Part shown: positions 55,358-64,000 of the stretch, in pieces
Numbering within the stretch: position 1 is the first letter of the stretch
How the letters are laid out: the number at the start of each line of letters is the position of its first letter
Assembly (NCBI RefSeq): GCF_004565465.1
Contig: NZ_SRHY01000003.1
Coordinates: 1-64,000 of the forward strand
Length of the DNA: 64,000 nucleotides
Origin: Lentibacillus salicampi
Lineage (GTDB): Bacteria > Bacillota > Bacilli > Bacillales > Amphibacillaceae
Direction of reading: 5' to 3'
Position numbers and translations under genes: made by a program
Notes under the pieces: model-generated
The model's database searches: none
What the model was told of the DNA's origin: nothing
The model's input: the letters and a program-made list of their open reading frames with translations, nothing else

Positions 55358-56574
55358 TTGAGAGCACGCTCCTTCCAGATGGACGTGCCCATGAACAGTA
55401 TCATAGTGGCCGCCAGCATGATGGTCATCGGTATGAAATCCGCATAGAGTCTGCCGTTTAATAGAATTTCTTGCAGCCAGTGGAACCCTTCACTTGCAAA
55501 AAAGTATGGCAGCAGATCCTGCACATATAACGGGAAGTATAACGTTGGGATAATGGCTCCGCTCGCCAGTAAAACGATCAACGTAAAGAGTGATTGCAAC
55601 AATAACCGTATCTTTTGTCCCGTAAAAATTGTTTCGAGAATGGCCAGAACAGCTAGGTATGTGACGCTGTACAGTACGGTGATCAGAGCGATGCGGACAT
55701 AATCTTCCCCGTATAGTGACATTTCCATTAACGAAGTGTATGTATAAAATGCGATTCCTGCAAAAATGCTGGTGAAGAGGAGTGCTGTGAATATTTTGGC
55801 CATCAATTGCTGCAGCATTGTCACCCCATATAATCGCATGCGGTTTTGCATACGGCTCTGTTTATCATTAGTAAAAAATGAATAAAACGCGAAGAGCCAA
55901 ATCGTAACGATCATAAACCAGGCTGCCAGACCATAGTAGTCAACAGGTGTACTTGTCGCCCGATTATTGACTTGCTCCTCGTCCAGCAGTTTGTCTTTAC
56001 CAACCGTATAAATGAGAAAGTTATTAAACTGTTGAAACAGCATGTCCTCGCGTTCCTCGTTGTCAATAGATAATTGCTTTGCATAAAAATTGACCGTTAA
56101 AATATTTGCCTGGGCGGTACGAATATGCCGTGCGATACTGTCGAGCAATTCCTTCACAAGATAGCTTTCCGTTTGCTTGTCGGGATTCCCCGTGATGTGC
56201 AGTGTCACGGAATGGCCATTGTATAAGTTTTCGGTAAAGCCTTCGGGAAAACTCACATAGGCACTCAACTGATCACCGATTTGTTTGTTTGCTTGTTCCT
56301 GTGTTAGTGCTTCCATGTTGATAAAGCTTCCTAATTGCGATGATTCCTCAATTAAGCTGATGACCATTTCGGTTTCCTGTGACTTGTCATGGTCGACCAG
56401 TCCGACCTGAATCGGTTCGTTTTCACCAGGTAGGAAGATGGAAATGACCATAACAGCGATGAGTGATATAAGTAAAACGGGAAACAGTAAAAGCAGAGGA
56501 AGCGCGGGCCACTTCCTCTGCAATTTCTTCAGGTTGCTTTGTATAAATAGAAAGCTATGTTTTATGAACATCAT
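55354..56574 (-). CDS. ABC-2 type transporter permease (first subunit)
   Basis: 406 residues with the same layout as its partner: N-terminal helix (about 22-46), external domain (about 50-215) containing a GLAAWF-preceded core, and C-terminal helices (about 215-400). Two adjacent start codons (ATG 56574 and 56571) have only a weak ribosome site, so coupling to the upstream gene (18 bases away) is likely. The two permeases probably form a heterodimer. Confidence 0.85.
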   Translation of the reverse strand: MMFIKHSFLFIQSNLKKLQRKWPALPLLLLFPVLLISLIAVMVISIFLPGENEPIQVGLVDHDKSQETEMVISLIEESSQLGSFINMEALTQEQANKQIGDQLSAYVSFPEGFTENLYNGHSVTLHITGNPDKQTESYLVKELLDSIARHIRTAQANILTVNFYAKQLSIDNEEREDMLFQQFNNFLIYTVGKDKLLDEEQVNNRATSTPVDYYGLAAWFMIVTIWLFAFYSFFTNDKQSRMQNRMRLYGVTMLQQLMAKIFTALLFTSIFAGIAFYTYTSLMEMSLYGEDYVRIALITVLYSVTYLAVLAILETIFTGQKIRLLLQSLFTLIVLLASGAIIPTLYFPLYVQDLLPYFFASEGFHWLQEILLNGRLYADFIPMTIMLAATMILFMGTSIWKERALK

Positions 56575-56592
56575 ACAGGAACACTTCTTTCA

Positions 56593-58176
56593 TCAAAAGC
56601 TGTTCATATTACCGCCGGGAACTCCCATCATCTCCATCAGCCATTGCTGGAATTTCGGGGCCACTTCTGTCTGGAAGTACATATCCAATTCCTGTACAGA
56701 CATGTCGCCAAGGTTTTTTACATTCGAATCATCAGGCTGTTCAACCTTTTTAATGGTTTTGGCGTCATTTTTAATATGAAGGCTGAGCATATCCTGCGGC
56801 AAGTCCGGCAATTCTACGGAAAACGTATGATCTGCCGTTTTTTGATCATTTTCATACGTTGCTTCTCCGCTCCAGTTCAGACTCCCGGAACCATTTGGAT
56901 CAGGACTGCTGAATGAAAACGTCCGTTCGAACTCCCTTGTGCCATCTTCAAGTGTGGATTCCCCGTTGTACGACAGTTCGTTTCCGTCACCAGCGATGGT
57001 GATGGAATCTTCAAGGTTATGGTCCTGGTTTGATAGATTGATATCCAATGTTGCCGCCGCATCATCCACAGCAAATTCATAGGCGAGATTTTGCTCAGAA
57101 TCGTTCAGTAATTGATCACTGGAAATCGACAATGTGGATACGTCTCCATCTTTTGGCGCCATACCGATGGAAAAATCACGTTTAACAATCAGATTGTCCT
57201 GAACCCAAATGACGGATGTTAAACCATCTGGAATTTGGAAATCTTCCAATTCGTTCAGCGCTTCATCAATCGACTTCCGGAAATCCTCCATAGCCGTGTT
57301 TACTTCACCTTCCATTTCAGCAGGAAGTGATCCCGAGGTAAAGATTCCAAATTGACTTCTGATTTGTTGTTCAATAATCTTTTTTAACTGATCATCATCC
57401 TTAGCCTTCTCCAATACGGTTGTGATTAATTCTTTTAATTGCTCTTCTGTGAGGCTGAATGTTATTTTTTCAGTATCAATCGACTCGCCCTGAACATCAA
57501 CGGTTTCACTTTCATTTTCAAAAGCATCATCAGGCAATTCGTTGTATACCATCATCAGATATTCGCTCATCAAATATTCTTTATCTTCTTCAGACAGTAT
57601 ACCATCCATCTGGTTGAATAGCGCTTCAAAATCGATTTCTGCACCGTCAAACGTGGGGTCGGATTCCTGAAGCAGCTTACTCAAATCAGTGTCCTGTATC
57701 TGCAGGGCTTCTTCTAGAAATGGAAGGCCAACAACGGCATTGTCGGCGTCCAGGAACATTTTGATACCCTTCATTTCGATTCCGCCGAAATCCAATTGCA
57801 GATCGGTTGCCAGCTGATTTTCCTCCTGATTCAACTGAGACGTCACGGTTAACGTCGAATTATTGATCAATTGTTCAGGGCTCATCCCCATCCCGCTTGT
57901 AGGAGGTCCGTTATATTGACCGGATAATTCCACTGTGTTTTCAACCGGATTGTCCAACCGCTTTTTTGCCCAGTCAAATTCCGGCTGATACCGTTCCTCA
58001 ACTTTATCCGCCATAAATTCCACGGTGTTTTGCTCTGCTTTAAAATACTGTGCTTTTGGGGAGCCGGTAATTAGTATAAAAGCAGCAACACTTCCGCCAA
58101 CAACCAAGACAGCAGCCACGATTATGGCTATGAATTTTTTGGGCATCCCTTTTTTGGTTTGATCATTCTCTTCCAT
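56593..58176 (-). CDS. Membrane-anchored extracytoplasmic protein (DUF6583-like)
   Basis: 527 residues: short cytoplasmic N-terminus, a signal-anchor helix (about 15-37) and an acidic external region of nearly 490 residues, rich in Asp, Glu, Ser and Asn. It has no lipobox, LPxTG or enzymatic motif. I associate it with DUF6583 from memory. It is the first gene of an operon with two ABC-2 permeases and an ATPase, so it may receive or sense their substrate, or be a scaffold. AAAGGAG ribosome site. Confidence 0.72.
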   Translation of the reverse strand: MEENDQTKKGMPKKFIAIIVAAVLVVGGSVAAFILITGSPKAQYFKAEQNTVEFMADKVEERYQPEFDWAKKRLDNPVENTVELSGQYNGPPTSGMGMSPEQLINNSTLTVTSQLNQEENQLATDLQLDFGGIEMKGIKMFLDADNAVVGLPFLEEALQIQDTDLSKLLQESDPTFDGAEIDFEALFNQMDGILSEEDKEYLMSEYLMMVYNELPDDAFENESETVDVQGESIDTEKITFSLTEEQLKELITTVLEKAKDDDQLKKIIEQQIRSQFGIFTSGSLPAEMEGEVNTAMEDFRKSIDEALNELEDFQIPDGLTSVIWVQDNLIVKRDFSIGMAPKDGDVSTLSISSDQLLNDSEQNLAYEFAVDDAAATLDINLSNQDHNLEDSITIAGDGNELSYNGESTLEDGTREFERTFSFSSPDPNGSGSLNWSGEATYENDQKTADHTFSVELPDLPQDMLSLHIKNDAKTIKKVEQPDDSNVKNLGDMSVQELDMYFQTEVAPKFQQWLMEMMGVPGGNMNSF

Positions 58177-58433
58177 TACATATAATCTCCTTTCTGAACC
58201 CTTCTAAAATATATGTATTATGAAACCCATTTCTTAATACAATAGTTCTATTATATATCATTCTTTAAAACAATGGTCAATTGTGTGGAAAAATAAAGAT
58301 TAATATGCCTCATAATTGAATCAAAAGTAATAAGTCAATAGATTTATAAGATGGGTAAAAAAGGAAACTAGACGTTTGTAAATAAATGGTTTTAACAACA
58401 GCTAGGTCAAAAGATTTATTTTTAAAATAAAAA
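58177..58433. other. AT-rich intergenic stretch, presumed promoter of the ABC operon
   Basis: About 255 bases with no ORF. The right side should hold the operon promoter on the minus strand, but no clear -35/-10 pair stood out. Confidence 0.4.
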
Positions 58434-58464
58434 ATAGGCGCGCTTTATTGGCTGCACCTATCTT
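58432..58464 (-). terminator. Terminator of sspI
   Basis: Read on the minus strand, stem ataggtgc / gcgcctat with about 12 bases between, followed by a T-run; one mismatch in the stem. It lies just after the sspI stop codon. Confidence 0.7.
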
Positions 58465-58475
58465 TGAAAAATATC

Positions 58476-58700
58476 TTAGTTGCCGGTGTTGGCTTGTTTG
58501 ACACCTTGTTCCAATGTTTCAACCATATCCTGTTTGTCCTGGTTGTCTGATTGTTGCCAAATGAGTTCAAAGAGAACCCCTAAACCCGGAAGCATTTTTT
58601 CCTCGCCGTCTTGAATAGCATCGGTAATGGTTGCTTCTAATTGTTCCTGATCATTTTCCGCGATATTGGATAGAATGGCTTTGCGTAAATTCAGATCCAT
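58476..58700 (-). CDS. sspI: Small acid-soluble spore protein SspI
   Basis: 74 residues opening [13 protein letters not shown] and containing [17 protein letters not shown], nearly identical in pattern to B. subtilis SspI, a minor forespore SASP made under SigG. AGGTGG ribosome site. I did not find a confident SigG promoter. Its presence supports a spore-forming host. Confidence 0.95.
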   Translation of the reverse strand: MDLNLRKAILSNIAENDQEQLEATITDAIQDGEEKMLPGLGVLFELIWQQSDNQDKQDMVETLEQGVKQANTGN

Positions 58701-58968
58701 GAAACCACCTCTTCTGTTTGTTTAACTAACGATAGTTTGACCTATACACAATAAAATATGTATGATAAACACATAAAGCAAAACTTCATTCAGTGGCGTG
58801 TTTTTTCTCCACTGAAGAAGAGGCACGAAGGTTATGTTCGCAACGTCCTGTTGCAACGCCTTTGTGAGTTGCATCCTGCAGGCTCGAGCCGAATCGGGCA
58901 TTTAGGGTCAGTCAGCAGTCATAATCTGGCTGTATACTGACCATTGCAGGTACAAATGAGGAAATGGA

Positions 58969-59715
58969 ATGAACATGATGATAACGTCAATGCAAAATGA
59001 AAAAGTCAAACAATGGGTGAAATTGCACAAGCGAAAAGGGCGCAAACAATCTGGAATGTTCCTGGTTGAAGGATTTCATTTGGTTGAAGAAGCCTATCAA
59101 AGTAACTGGGAAATAAATGAAATTATTGTGGAAGATGGACTTGATCACCCCGATTGGTGTGACCGTTTTTCCATTGTCAGTGTCAGCAGAAAAGTGTTGC
59201 AGCATGTTACGCAAACGGAGACCCCGCAAGGAATAGCCGCGGTTGTCAATGTTAGACAACTTGATGAAATCACCGGAAATTCGGTGTTGCTAATTGATGC
59301 AATCCAGGACCCGGGCAATCTGGGCACCATTATTCGAACGGCGGATGCCGCTGGTTTTGATACCGTCATGCTTGGAGATGGTACGGTAGACGTGTTCAAT
59401 GAGAAAGTCATCCGAGCGACACAGGGGTCCTTGTTCCATTTGCCCATTTTACGGGCTGACTTGGTTGAGAGAATACCTAAACTGCAGACAGAAGGTTTTA
59501 CCATATGGGCCTCGGCACTTACAGATGCTGTTTCAATGAAAGAAATAGAAGTACGTGAACAAAACGCTTTAATCGTCGGAAATGAAGGTACGGGAGTTCG
59601 GGAAGAGATCATCAAACTAGCGGATCAATCCATTAAAATACCGATATATGGGCAGGCGGAATCGCTGAATGTCAGTGTGGCAGCAGGCATTTTAATGTAT
59701 CATATTAAGAAATAG
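58969..59715 (+). CDS. ysgA: TrmH/SpoU family RNA methyltransferase YsgA
   Basis: 248 residues. N-terminal substrate-binding domain (about 1-95), then SPOUT knot domain with LLIDAIQDPGNLGTIIRTADAAGF (about 104-127 in part), IVGNEGTGVREE and the C-terminal IPIYGQAESLNVSVAAGILMY SAM-knot motif. It probably 2'-O-methylates rRNA or tRNA. The pheST-adjacent position matches B. subtilis ysgA. GAGGAAA ribosome site; the start may also be ATG 58975 or 58978. Confidence 0.9.
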   Translation: MNMMITSMQNEKVKQWVKLHKRKGRKQSGMFLVEGFHLVEEAYQSNWEINEIIVEDGLDHPDWCDRFSIVSVSRKVLQHVTQTETPQGIAAVVNVRQLDEITGNSVLLIDAIQDPGNLGTIIRTADAAGFDTVMLGDGTVDVFNEKVIRATQGSLFHLPILRADLVERIPKLQTEGFTIWASALTDAVSMKEIEVREQNALIVGNEGTGVREEIIKLADQSIKIPIYGQAESLNVSVAAGILMYHIKK

Positions 59716-59744
59716 TTGCATTTTGTTGTGCGATTTTCTATAAT
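59716..59744 (+). promoter_or_regulatory. Promoter of the pheST T-box leader
   Basis: TTGCAT (59716-59721), a 17-base spacer and TATAAT (59739-59744), beginning at the base after the ysgA stop codon. Confidence 0.75.
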
Positions 59745-59769
59745 AGAGTCAATTATTTACTGACCTTTA

Positions 59770-60024
59770 GAAAAGCTTGGAAAGAGACATGCGGCAATAA
59801 ACTGTACTGTGAAAAGGGAAGAGATGTCATGGACTGAAAGCATCTCCCGCCGATACATTTGCTGGCATTTCACTCTGGAGCTGGCACTTGGACCTTGACC
59901 TAAGTAAAGGTGCCCCGGATTGGTTAATCCGTTATCACGCTGAAGTTGGACACGATAACTGTGTCAACAAGGGTGGTACCGCGAAGAAAAGCCTCGTCCC
60001 TTAGTGGATGAAGGTTTTTTTTAA
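59770..60024 (+). promoter_or_regulatory. T-box riboswitch (phenylalanine) controlling pheST
   Basis: Stem I base with AAAGAGAC-type sequence, a Phe specifier codon TTC at 59869-59871 followed by A, the T-box core AAGGGTGGTACCGCG at 59969-59983, and a terminator (about 59988-60022) with a long T-run. Uncharged tRNA-Phe would turn on pheST. Confidence 0.94.
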
Positions 60025-60061
60025 TGTCTAAAACTAAAAAATCGTACAAGGAGGCATATTC

Positions 60062-61111
60062 ATGAAAGAACAATTGGAAACAATTCGTCAGGAAGCGACC
60101 GCTCGAATAAAAGAAGCAGAAAACTTAAAAGAGCTTCAGGATATAAAAGTAACATATCTGGGTAAAAAAGGATCCCTTACAAGCGTCTTGCGTGGTATGG
60201 GGAAATTATCCAAAGAAGAACGGCCTGTTGTCGGTGAAATAGCGAACAAGGTACGTGAGGCGATCACGAACGAAATCGACGAAAAAACGGAAACACTCGA
60301 AAAGAAAGCATTGGAAGAAAAACTCAGGAATGAAGCGATCGACGTGACACTGCCGGGCCGCCCTGTCCAGGTTGGCGGTCCTCACTTATTAACCGGCATT
60401 ATCGAGGAAATTGAAGATTTATTTATTGGAATGGGCTATGAAGTACGGGAAGGTCCGGAAGTGGAAACCGATTATTTTAATTTTGAGGCTTTGAACCTGC
60501 CTAAAGGCCATCCAGCACGTGATATGCACGACACGTTTTATATTACAAACAATTTGCTTCTGCGGACTCATACATCCCCGGTACAGGCTAGAACCATGCA
60601 GCAGTACGGTGGCATGCAGCCGGTGAAAATGATCTGCCCGGGAAAAGTCTACCGGCGTGATACCGATGACGCCACGCATTCGCATCAGTTCACACAAATT
60701 GAAGGGCTATACGTTGACGCGAATGTTCGGATGAGTGATTTAAAGGGAACATTGAACACATTTGCCAAAAGTATGTTTGGCGAGGACAGGGAAATTCGTC
60801 TGCGCCCAAGCTTTTTCCCGTTTACCGAACCATCTGTTGAAATGGATATCTCTTGTAAAGTTTGTAAAGGTGATGGCTGTTCAGTCTGCAAGCATTCCGG
60901 CTGGATTGAAATCCTTGGTGGCGGCATGGTACACCCGAATGTATTGGAAATGGCCGGTTATGACTCTGAGAAATATACCGGCTTTGCGTTTGGCATGGGA
61001 CCGGAACGCATTGCCATGCTGAAATACGGCATTGACGATATCCGTCATTTTTATACCAATGACAAACGGTTCCTCACCCAGTACCATCACGCAAAAGGAG
61101 GGGCATTATAA
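60062..61111 (+). CDS. pheS: Phenylalanyl-tRNA synthetase alpha subunit
   Basis: 349 residues: N-terminal coiled-coil tRNA-binding arm (about 1-90), class II catalytic core with [14 protein letters not shown] (motif 2 region), [15 protein letters not shown], and motif 3 [27 protein letters not shown] four-Cys cluster is present near residue 265-276. AAGGAGG ribosome site. The stop codon overlaps the pheT start by one base. Confidence 0.98.
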   Translation: MKEQLETIRQEATARIKEAENLKELQDIKVTYLGKKGSLTSVLRGMGKLSKEERPVVGEIANKVREAITNEIDEKTETLEKKALEEKLRNEAIDVTLPGRPVQVGGPHLLTGIIEEIEDLFIGMGYEVREGPEVETDYFNFEALNLPKGHPARDMHDTFYITNNLLLRTHTSPVQARTMQQYGGMQPVKMICPGKVYRRDTDDATHSHQFTQIEGLYVDANVRMSDLKGTLNTFAKSMFGEDREIRLRPSFFPFTEPSVEMDISCKVCKGDGCSVCKHSGWIEILGGGMVHPNVLEMAGYDSEKYTGFAFGMGPERIAMLKYGIDDIRHFYTNDKRFLTQYHHAKGGAL

Positions 61112-63537
61112 TGTTTGTATCATTGAATTGGCTGAAAAATTATGTTGATATCGATTCACTGAGCTCTGAAGAACTCGCTGAAAAAATTACGAAGACCGGT
61201 ATCGAAGTGGATGGAATCGAGTATATTGCAGAAAAAAGCCGTGGAGTGGTTGTTGGGTATGTCGAAACATGTGACCAGCATCCAAACGCCGATAAATTAA
61301 ACATTTGTCAGGTTGATGTCGGTGAAGAACAGTTACAGATTATCTGTGGTGCACCGAATGTCCGCCAGGGCCAGAAAGTCGTGGTGGCCAAACCTGGAGC
61401 CGTTTTACCGAAAAATTTCAAGATCAAAAAAGTCAAACTGCGCGGCGTCGAGTCCAACGGTATGATTTGCTCGCTGCAGGAACTTGGCATTGAAGAAAAA
61501 TATGTCCCCAAAGATATCGCAGAAGGCATTTTTGTATTTCCAGATGATGTGACAGTGGGCGAAGATGTTGAGCCATTGCTGAACTTAAACGATGCTGTAC
61601 TGGAATTTGATTTGACCCCAAACCGCTCGGATGCCTTGAGTATGCTTGGTGTTGCCTACGAGACAGCGGCCATTCTCGGTCAGGACGTGAAGCTGCCGGA
61701 AGAAACGGTACATTCAGCAGCTGAAAAAGCGGCGGATTATGTTTCAGTCAGTGTAAAAGACCCTGATTTGAATCCTTACTATGGTGCATTCATTGCCCGG
61801 GATATTACGATTAAACCAGCACCTTTATGGATGCGTAATGCACTGATTGCAGCCGGTATACGGCCGATCAATAACGTTGTGGATATTACCAATTATGTTT
61901 TGCTGGAATACGGTCAGCCGCTCCATGCGTTTGATTATGACCAGTTTGGCTCGGAACAAATCGTTACCCGGCGTGCCGGCCAACATGAAAACATGACAAC
62001 ACTTGATGGTGAAGAAAGAACATTATCTAATGAGAACCTAGTCATTACAAACGGTAAAGAACCAGTTGCTCTTGCCGGTGTGATGGGAGGATTGAATACA
62101 GAGGTCACCGATGATACGACAACCGTTTTACTGGAGGCTGCCTATTTCGCCCCATCCACCGTCAGAACGTCTGTTAATGATACAGGACTGCGGAGTGATT
62201 CAAGTACACGGTTTGAAAAAGGGGTCGATCCCAATCGTGTGGAAAAGGCCGGATGGCGTGCATGCCATTTACTCGAAACGTATGCTGGTGCAACCATTCT
62301 CGCTGGTCCCGTTTCATTTGACGCGCTGGACCGCAGCGAAAAAACAGTGGAAATGGAAACAGATGAGATCAATAAGCGGCTTGGCACAGCGGTTACAGCA
62401 GATGATGTTGTGTCCATCCTGAACAAACTGCAATTTTCGTTTGAACAGGACAAAGATACGTTTGTTGTTCACGTTCCGACCCGTCGTGGCGATATTGCGA
62501 TTTTCGAGGATATGCTTGAGGAAGTCGCCCGTATCTATGGCTATGACCAACTGCCATTCACCCTTCCGGAAGGTGCTTCACAAGCAGGCGGGTTAACAGG
62601 CAAACAACAGTTGAAACGCGAGGTTAAGCAATATCTGCAAAGTGCGGGATTAATGGAAACCATCACGTATTCCTTAACGGACGAGGCGATGATTGACAAG
62701 CTGATCAGTCCGGAATTAAAGGAAAAAAGACCAACCCCTGTGCAGCTTGCTATGCCAATGAGTGAAGATCATAAATATTTGCGATTAAGTATCTTGCCGG
62801 AATTACTGAAGACCCTGGCACATAATCGTGCGCGAACGCAATCAGACATTCACTATTACGAGCTTGGAAGTGTATTTGTTACGAATGGAGAACCCATAAC
62901 ACGCCAACCGGATGAAAAACTGCGCTTAGCCGGTGCGCTGACCGGACTGTGGATCAGCCATCCATGGCAGCAAGAGAAAAAGCCGGTCGATTTTTACCTG
63001 GTTAAAGGAATAGTTGAGGGACTGTTCGATTATTTAGATATTCCGGCAGCCTTTGAACAAGTGGAATTGCCTGATATGCATCCAGGCCGATGTGCCACCA
63101 TTTCAATCAACGATCGTACTGTCGGATTTTTAGGGCAGCTGCACCCGGCATTTGAAAAGTCAATGGACCTTAAGGAAACGTATGTGTTTGATATGAATTT
63201 GGAGGCTGTTTTGGACGACTACACCAATACCACTGGTTACCGGCCGATTCCTAAATATCCGTCAATTGCCAGGGACATTGCCTTCATTGTTGATGAAGAC
63301 ATTAAAGCAGGAGCCATTCAAGAAGCGATTGCGGAGGCCGGGGACCCACTGGTTAAAAATGTGCAGATTTTCGATGTTTATAAAGGGGAACATTTACCTG
63401 AAGGCAAAAAATCAATAGCGTATAGCCTGTTTTATCAGGACCCTGACAAAACATTGAAAGACGATGAAGTCGAACAGTCGTATCAGCAAATTGTCAGCAC
63501 GATAAATGAGAAATTTAATGCATACGTCAGGTCATAA
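61111..63537 (+). CDS. pheT: Phenylalanyl-tRNA synthetase beta subunit
   Basis: 808 residues: OB-fold tRNA-binding domain (about 40-150; HPNADKLNICQVDVG), B3/B4 editing domain (about 210-385), B5 (about 405-480), catalytic-like core (about 490-690) and C-terminal ferredoxin-fold anticodon-binding domain (about 713-808; KYPSIARDIAFIVDE). It forms the alpha2-beta2 enzyme with PheS. Translationally coupled by the TAATG overlap. Confidence 0.98.
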   Translation: MFVSLNWLKNYVDIDSLSSEELAEKITKTGIEVDGIEYIAEKSRGVVVGYVETCDQHPNADKLNICQVDVGEEQLQIICGAPNVRQGQKVVVAKPGAVLPKNFKIKKVKLRGVESNGMICSLQELGIEEKYVPKDIAEGIFVFPDDVTVGEDVEPLLNLNDAVLEFDLTPNRSDALSMLGVAYETAAILGQDVKLPEETVHSAAEKAADYVSVSVKDPDLNPYYGAFIARDITIKPAPLWMRNALIAAGIRPINNVVDITNYVLLEYGQPLHAFDYDQFGSEQIVTRRAGQHENMTTLDGEERTLSNENLVITNGKEPVALAGVMGGLNTEVTDDTTTVLLEAAYFAPSTVRTSVNDTGLRSDSSTRFEKGVDPNRVEKAGWRACHLLETYAGATILAGPVSFDALDRSEKTVEMETDEINKRLGTAVTADDVVSILNKLQFSFEQDKDTFVVHVPTRRGDIAIFEDMLEEVARIYGYDQLPFTLPEGASQAGGLTGKQQLKREVKQYLQSAGLMETITYSLTDEAMIDKLISPELKEKRPTPVQLAMPMSEDHKYLRLSILPELLKTLAHNRARTQSDIHYYELGSVFVTNGEPITRQPDEKLRLAGALTGLWISHPWQQEKKPVDFYLVKGIVEGLFDYLDIPAAFEQVELPDMHPGRCATISINDRTVGFLGQLHPAFEKSMDLKETYVFDMNLEAVLDDYTNTTGYRPIPKYPSIARDIAFIVDEDIKAGAIQEAIAEAGDPLVKNVQIFDVYKGEHLPEGKKSIAYSLFYQDPDKTLKDDEVEQSYQQIVSTINEKFNAYVRS

Positions 63538-63540
63538 GAA

Positions 63541-63853
63541 CAAAAGCGGAAGCGCCCGTTTAGCGACGTACAAACTGCGCCTGTGCATCACAGGTGGGTC
63601 GGCGTTGCCGCGCATCGCGACGGGGTTAGTCGATCCTCCCCACTAGCCGCAATGAGATAAAGGAAACATGCCCCTGCATCAGGGGTATGCCGACGTTGGC
63701 CGGCAAGGCCGTTCTTAGTCGGCCTTCCTTTATCAAGCGAACCGATGTTGACTTATCGTAGTGGAGGAGTGTGAAGTTTGGGACTGCGCCGAGGGCTCGT
63801 CCCATCTAGATCTCTGCTACAGCTTTAGCGCTGGAGCTGGACGTGGCTGATAA
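63541..63853. repeat. GC-rich interspersed repeat after pheT
   Basis: The segment begins aaaagcggaagcgcccg, a signature I remember from a widely dispersed Bacillaceae intergenic repeat, and ends around tagcgctggagctggacg. It contains several inverted stretches (gcccctgcatcaggggt; aaggccgttcttagtcggcctt; ataaaggaaa with cctttat). No ORF or ribosome site is present. It has clearly higher GC than nearby intergenic sequence. Confidence 0.65.
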
Positions 63854-63902
63854 GCCTGTCAGTTATCCATAGCACTTTCAATCTATAATTTCCTGGACTT
63901 TA

Positions 63903-63941
63903 AAAAGGAGCAAGCACCCTGATGGGGTGTTTGCTCCTTTC
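63903..63941. terminator. Bidirectional terminator at the right edge
   Basis: Stem aaaggagcaagcaccc / ggggtgtttgctccttt with a 4-base loop. It stands between the pheT-side repeat and a gene entering from the right on the minus strand. Confidence 0.9.
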
Positions 63942-64000
63942 TTACAGTCGGCCCAGTGCTTTTTTTGTATTGGCAAAATGTGTTTTAGCGAAGGCATTCA
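63942..64000 (-). CDS. rnhC: 3' end of a minus-strand gene, probably rnhC (RNase HIII), partial
   Basis: The last 18 codons before TAA (63944-63942) read AFAKTHFANTKKALGRL. The HFANTKKA pattern resembles the C-terminus of RNase HIII. In B. subtilis rnhC lies next to and convergent with pheST, which supports the call. Only this fragment is visible and the start lies outside the window. Confidence 0.5.
   Translation of the reverse strand, partial: NAFAKTHFANTKKALGRL

Noticed and set aside
58701..58790. SigG promoter for sspI
   Set aside because: A CAAACTA word resembles the -10 but no convincing -35 at 17-18 bases was found, so it is not listed as a feature.
58758..58940. 60-codon plus-strand frame before ysgA
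   Set aside because: No ribosome site and it runs through the hairpin-rich intergenic stretch.

Overview
The window is a chromosomal segment of a low-GC, endospore-forming Bacillaceae. Many gene products and the overall gene order resemble Bacillus subtilis, but the repeat families and insertions point to a moderately halophilic relative such as Virgibacillus, Lentibacillus or Oceanobacillus. This genus-level guess is inference. Spore-forming ability is suggested by ytrH, ytrI and sspI. Gram-positive regulation is evident from two T-box leaders, an L20 leader, CcpN-type boxes and two SigW-type promoters. No tRNA, rRNA, CRISPR array, prophage or transposase gene was seen.

Layout. 0-10.5 kb: YtkK-like reductase, alanine dehydrogenase, M24 peptidase, SigW-type pspA, ytkL, prepilin peptidase, ytoI/ytpI/nrnA and the sporulation pair ytrH-ytrI. 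10.6-21.4 kb: dnaE, then ytsJ (malic enzyme), a GntR regulator, accD and accA behind one promoter with a GntR-type operator, followed by pfkA, pyk and fxsA. 21.4-32.4 kb: a MITE-like repeat, ytvI, the TCA genes citZ-icd-mdh, phoP-phoR (PhoR lacks an extracellular sensor), and the repair/CoA genes polA-mutM-coaE. 33-39.7 kb: an accessory stretch between coaE and gapB with a small P-loop kinase, a Uma2-like nuclease, a membrane protein, a broken C39-like peptidase gene, a GNAT, a glyoxalase-fold protein, an unusual long ArsR-type regulator and a DUF5694-like protein. 39.8-49.7 kb: gapB under two CcpN boxes, a small cytosolic protein, nrdR-dnaB-dnaI (replication initiation), ytxC, thrS and infC-rpmI-rplT. 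A 467-bp element with perfect 15-bp terminal inverted repeats separates the thrS T-box from thrS. 49.9-58.7 kb: a TVP38-type membrane protein, ysdB behind a SigW-type promoter, a dUTPase, ysdC, a lytic transglycosylase, a four-gene ABC export operon led by a large anchored extracytoplasmic protein, and sspI. 58.9-64 kb: ysgA, pheS-pheT behind a Phe T-box, an intergenic repeat, and what is probably the 3' end of rnhC.

How the parts connect. Central carbon metabolism dominates: glycolysis (pfkA, pyk), gluconeogenesis (gapB, CcpN-controlled), the first TCA branch (citZ, icd, mdh), malate to pyruvate (ytsJ), and commitment to fatty acid synthesis (accDA). Joining ytsJ, a FadR-type GntR gene and accDA under one operator suggests that NADPH/pyruvate supply and malonyl-CoA production are controlled together. 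Replication and translation genes make up most of the rest. Start codons were chosen by ribosome-binding-site spacing and remembered homologues; no alignment or database search was run.
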